Positions 40,046 through 42,723 of a stretch of DNA of 42,723 bases are shown here, in pieces. Position 1 is the stretch's first letter, and each line of letters begins with the position of its first letter. The notes beneath the pieces were generated by a model that was not told the origin of the DNA, searched no databases, and was given only the letters and a program-made list of their open reading frames with translations. The stretch comes from Eubacteriales bacterium (GTDB taxonomy: Bacteria; Bacillota_A; Clostridia; Christensenellales; Aristaeellaceae). A program made the position numbers and the translations under genes. Location: positions 1 to 42,723 of the forward strand of contig JARKQG010000148.1 in NCBI GenBank assembly GCA_029974035.1. The letters run 5' to 3'.

Positions 40046-41401
40046 ATGAAACACCTGTCGGAAATGAGCTTTGCGGAACTGCTGGACCCGAAGGGGTACG
40101 ATTGCCCTCATTGCGGCAAGCACCACACCACCGGTCTCAAGGCCCTCGAAACGGGGCGCGGCGCCGTGAAGGCGCTGCCCGGCATGCTGAAGGCGCTGGG
40201 CATTGAAAAGCCCTTCATCGTGTGCGACAAAAACACCCACGCGGCCGCGGGCGAGGCGGTGGAGGCACTTCTGAAAGAGGCGGGCGTCCCCTACAAGCTC
40301 TACATGCTCACTGCGGACCATGTGGAGCCGGACGAGTTTTCCGTGGGCGCCATCGTGATGGCGATGGACCCTTCCTGCGACGGCGTCGTGGCCGTGGGCA
40401 GCGGCGTCATCAACGATTGCTGCAAGGTGGTGGCCCATGCGGCGGGCAAGCCCCAGGTGGTGGTGGGCACCGCGCCGTCCATGGACGGCTACGCGTCGGA
40501 CTCCTCCTCCATGCACGTACATTCCGTCAAGTCCACGCTGTACAACGCCTGCCCCGTGGGCATTGTGTGCGACAGCGAAATCATGAGCCAGGCGCCGATG
40601 CGCATGCTGTGGGCCGGCCTGGGCGACATGATCGCCAAATACGTGTCCGTGTGCGAGTGGCGCATCGCCAACCTCATCATCGGGGAGGAATACTGCGAGG
40701 AGATTGCGGGGCTGATGCGCGCGTCGGTGAAAAAGATCGTCGACAACGCGCACCGGCTTTCCTCCAGGGACCCGGAGGCCATCCAGGCGGTGGCGGACGG
40801 GCTGGTCATGTCGGGGGTGGCGATGTCGTTTGCGCTGTCCTCCCGGCCCGCGTCGGGCCTCGAGCACTACTTCTCCCATATGTGGGAGATGATGGGCATG
40901 GAGCGCGGCCAGAAGGCCGACCTGCACGGCATCCAGGTGGGCGTGGGCACCCGGCTGACGCTGGGCCTTTATGACTGGATCAAAACCCTCACCCCGGACC
41001 GGAAGCGCGCCATGGACTTCATGGCCGCCTTTGACCCCGTGGCCTGGGAGGCGATGGTCCGCCGCATCTTCGGCGCCACCGCGCCGCAGATTCTGGCCAT
41101 CGAGGCCCGCGCCAGGAAAAACGATCCCGACAACCACAAAAAGCGCTATGACGCCATCGAAGCGCATTGGCCCGAGATTCTGAAGATCATTGAAGAGGAA
41201 CTGCCCGAGACCGATTCGATCGACCGCCTGATGCGCGAGCTTGAAATGCCCCGGGTGCCCAAGGATCTGGGCATCTCCGAGGAGGACGCCAAGGACGCCT
41301 TTACCGGCGCCCGCGAGATCCGCGACAAGTATTTGTCCTGCAGCGTGCTGTGGGACATGGGCCTGACCGAAGAAGCCCGGGCCCGGGTTCACGCGGAGTA
41401 G
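40046..41401 (+). CDS. araM: sn-glycerol-1-phosphate dehydrogenase (AraM/EgsA-like)
   Basis: A 451-residue AraM/EgsA-family enzyme that reduces dihydroxyacetone phosphate to sn-glycerol-1-phosphate, the archaeal-type lipid backbone that some Bacillota use for minor prenylglycerol phosphates. Features: nucleotide site AVGSGVINDCCK, metal-binding Asp in SMDGYASDSSS and His in EHYFSHMWE. The N-terminus carries CPHCGKHH, a Cys/His extension common in clostridial AraM homologues, perhaps a zinc site. GGAGGG lies seven bases before the ATG. It follows AlaRS by 19 bases and ends in a bidirectional terminator. No heptaprenylglyceryl phosphate synthase is in the window. Confidence 0.9.
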   Translation: MKHLSEMSFAELLDPKGYDCPHCGKHHTTGLKALETGRGAVKALPGMLKALGIEKPFIVCDKNTHAAAGEAVEALLKEAGVPYKLYMLTADHVEPDEFSVGAIVMAMDPSCDGVVAVGSGVINDCCKVVAHAAGKPQVVVGTAPSMDGYASDSSSMHVHSVKSTLYNACPVGIVCDSEIMSQAPMRMLWAGLGDMIAKYVSVCEWRIANLIIGEEYCEEIAGLMRASVKKIVDNAHRLSSRDPEAIQAVADGLVMSGVAMSFALSSRPASGLEHYFSHMWEMMGMERGQKADLHGIQVGVGTRLTLGLYDWIKTLTPDRKRAMDFMAAFDPVAWEAMVRRIFGATAPQILAIEARARKNDPDNHKKRYDAIEAHWPEILKIIEEELPETDSIDRLMRELEMPRVPKDLGISEEDAKDAFTGAREIRDKYLSCSVLWDMGLTEEARARVHAE

Positions 41402-41414
41402 GCATTGGTAAGAA

Positions 41415-41449
41415 AGCGCGCCGGGGGATGCCCTCCGGCGCGCTCTTTT
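41415..41449. terminator. Bidirectional terminator between araM and the Noc/ParB-like gene
   Basis: Arms AGCGCGCCGG and CCGGCGCGCT with a 10-base loop, TCTTTTG on the plus side and TTTCTT on the minus side. It separates convergent genes. Confidence 0.88.
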
Positions 41450-41456
41450 GCGGTTT

Positions 41457-42260
41457 TCAGGGCGCGGGGCATCGCTCCTCGCCCTTTGGCAGGGTGACGA
41501 TCACCTCCACGCTGGAGGGGGTATCCACCACGCGGCTGACCGCCCGGACGCCGACCCGGTTCAGCGAGCGCACGGTGGAGAGCAGCGCGTTGACGAACAT
41601 GCGCTGATCTCGGCAGTAGATGCGCACCCGCCGGGGCTTCGGAACGGCGCGGCCCAGGCGCTCGACGGCGCTCTCCAGCGCGCGCACGCTCATGCCCTCC
41701 GCCGCGGCCCGCTCCACCAGCATCCGTTGCGCGGTTTCGCCCGGCGCGCCCAGCAGCGCCCGCGCGTGGCGCTGGCCCAGCGGCGCGTCCCGCAGCGCGC
41801 TCAGCACGGCGGGCGGCAGCGTGAGCAGCCGCAGAAGGTTTGCCACCGCGCTCTGGCTGCGGCCCAGCCGCTGGGCCACCTCCCGCTGGGTCAGCCCGTA
41901 GCGCAGGATCAGCCGCTGGCAGGCCTCGGCCTCGTCCAGGTAATGCAGATCCTCCCGCTGCAGGTTTTCCACCAGCGACAGAATCGCGGCCTCGCCGTCG
42001 GAGGCCTCCACCACCAACGCGTCTACGGTGCGCGCGCCCAGCTTTTTCAGCGCCCGCATGCGCCGCTCGCCGGCGATCAGCTCATACCCGCCGCCCACGG
42101 CCCGCACCATCGGCGGCGACAGAAGCCCGTCCCGCTGGATGGATTGGGCCAGGGCGGCGATGGAATCCTCGTGAAAGCGGCTGCGCGGCTGCTGGCCGGA
42201 CGGCGTCACCGCGTCGATGGGCACCCGCCGGATCACGCGGCGCAGCGTGTACTGCTCCAT
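41457..42260 (-). CDS. Noc/ParB-like DNA-binding protein
   Basis: A 267-residue ParB/Spo0J/Noc protein. ParB N-domain motifs: PRSRFHEDSIAALAQSI, GYELIAGERRMRA, and VENLQREDLHYLDEA, which include the CTP-binding blocks; helix-turn-helix LTQREVAQRLGRSQSAVANLL; and a C-terminal dimerisation region. It marks DNA at parS or Noc-binding sites and usually lies near oriC. The start ATG at 42260 has GGAGGG eight bases upstream; the ATG at 42278 has none. I saw no intact parS-like palindrome (consensus TGTTTCACGTGAAACA) in the window. Whether it is Noc or ParB cannot be settled without neighbours; size and promoter fit either. Confidence 0.88.
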   Translation of the reverse strand: MEQYTLRRVIRRVPIDAVTPSGQQPRSRFHEDSIAALAQSIQRDGLLSPPMVRAVGGGYELIAGERRMRALKKLGARTVDALVVEASDGEAAILSLVENLQREDLHYLDEAEACQRLILRYGLTQREVAQRLGRSQSAVANLLRLLTLPPAVLSALRDAPLGQRHARALLGAPGETAQRMLVERAAAEGMSVRALESAVERLGRAVPKPRRVRIYCRDQRMFVNALLSTVRSLNRVGVRAVSRVVDTPSSVEVIVTLPKGEERCPAP

Positions 42261-42272
42261 CTCAGGCCCTCC

Positions 42273-42302
42273 AAACAAAAATCCCGCACTATATATGCGG
42301 GA
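42273..42302 (-). terminator. Terminator after murG, overlapping the noc promoter
   Basis: Seven-base arms TCCCGCA and TGCGGGA, loop TATATAG on the minus strand, followed by TTTTTG. It sits directly before the ribosome-binding site of the Noc/ParB-like gene. Confidence 0.65.
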
Positions 42303-42315
42303 GGGCCGGGCGCAA
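42288..42315 (-). promoter_or_regulatory. Candidate promoter of the Noc/ParB-like gene inside the terminator
   Basis: Minus strand TTGCGC (42315-42310), 16-base spacer, TATAGT (42293-42288). The -10 lies in the loop of the terminator hairpin. Confidence 0.4.
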
Positions 42316-42409
42316 GGCGCGTTCGACGATCATTTCGCCGTGACAGGGACAAGGGGGCTGAACGGGTACCAACCCGCGCGCCGGCGCGCGGCCGCGCGTC
42401 GGAGCCCGG

Positions 42410-42723
42410 CTATTTCGCGTATTCGCGGATGGATTTGAGTACGTTTTTCAGGCCGTTGGCCGAGGGCTCTTTTTCCATCGCGTCGATCAGCGCGCCGCGG
42501 TTCTTGTAGACCTCCACCACCCGCGCCCGGAGGGTCTCCGGCGTCATGTCCTCCTGGAAGAGCACCTGGGCAAGGCCCCGAGCCTCGAAGGACTGGGCAT
42601 TTAAGATCTGGTCGCCCCGGCTGGCCGACTTCGGATACGGGATCAGCAGCGACGGCTTGCGAAGGGCCAGGATTTCCGACAAGGTGTTGGAGCCCGCGCG
42701 GGAGATGAGCAGATCCGCCGCCG
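42410..42723 (-). CDS. murG: MurG-like UDP-GlcNAc transferase, C-terminal part (cut by window)
   Basis: The C-terminal 104 residues of a glycosyltransferase that matches MurG, which adds GlcNAc to lipid I to make lipid II on the inner face of the membrane. The window edge cuts the gene; the reading frame enters through ADLLISRAGSNTLSEI and continues with KPSLLIPYPKSASRGDQILNA, the nucleotide-sugar-binding end of MurG. The TTG that begins the shortest frame at 42682 is only internal. It probably ends at the terminator at 42273-42302. The rest of the gene and any neighbours lie beyond the window. Confidence 0.85.
   Translation of the reverse strand, partial: AADLLISRAGSNTLSEILALRKPSLLIPYPKSASRGDQILNAQSFEARGLAQVLFQEDMTPETLRARVVEVYKNRGALIDAMEKEPSANGLKNVLKSIREYAK

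Noticed and set aside
1..42723. CRISPR arrays, insertion sequences, phage genes, tRNA or rRNA genes
   Set aside because: No direct-repeat arrays, transposase motifs or structural RNA signatures were seen; the long repeats found are inverted repeats at gene ends.

Overview
The window is a G+C-rich bacterial chromosome segment that I read as a spore-forming anaerobe of the Bacillota, class Clostridia. The evidence for this is a GerW/YtfJ sporulation protein next to its usual DUF2953 partner, an NfeD/FloA pair, a QueT transporter behind a preQ1-type leader, an AraM dehydrogenase, a Noc/ParB-like protein, single-chain GlyRS, strong AGGAGG ribosome-binding sites, rubrerythrin-like and DUF1858 redox proteins, and secreted proteins with TPTP-type linkers and Ig-like (BIG2) repeats. 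A gut Oscillospirales/Christensenellales-like organism would fit, but the genus cannot be read from the sequence. I saw no insertion sequence, phage, CRISPR array, tRNA or rRNA.

Layout. 1-7943 (minus strand): a GlsB-type small membrane protein, a TldD-PmbA protease pair with its own promoter and terminator, then a membrane/signalling cluster of NfeD, a large secreted protein, FloA, a small anchored protein and a LytTR response regulator. 8173-9630 (plus): a secreted SH3/peptidoglycan-binding protein ending in a divergent L,D-transpeptidase-like domain. 9752-13723 (minus): FucU, PhnP-like hydrolase, DUF1858 redox protein, a ferritin-like protein and a phosphohexomutase; a cluster of four DnaA-box-like sites lies in the gap inside this group. 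13881-17556 (minus): a nucleotide-sugar epimerase/dehydratase, exonuclease III, DUF2953 and GerW, probably one operon. 17740-21050 (minus): GlyRS, an AEC transporter and lipoate-protein ligase.

21312-25292 (plus): a secreted caspase-like protease with six Ig-like repeats, a 320-base hairpin-rich gap, then an RluA-type pseudouridine synthase with no standard start codon at its ribosome-binding site. 25297-27498: a DUF2974 hydrolase (minus) diverging from a degenerate SpoIIQ-like M23 protein and a Cys/His-rich protein with a BclA-like C-terminus; promoter look-alikes suggest expression during sporulation. 27591-41401 (plus): NAD(P)HX repair enzyme plus a small overlapping gene, a glycogen phosphorylase/GH13 amylase pair, a metallophosphoesterase, AsnRS, preQ1 riboswitch and QueT, a second SH3-like/peptidoglycan-binding/LDT-like protein, an AlaRS that lacks its C-terminal C-Ala domain, and glycerol-1-phosphate dehydrogenase. 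41457-42723 (minus): Noc/ParB-like protein and the C-terminal end of MurG.

The genes are mostly housekeeping (translation, cell envelope, glycogen, cofactor repair). The more unusual items are the paralogous LDT-like pair, the DnaA-box cluster, the caspase-Ig protein, the AlaRS without C-Ala, and the spore-surface candidates.
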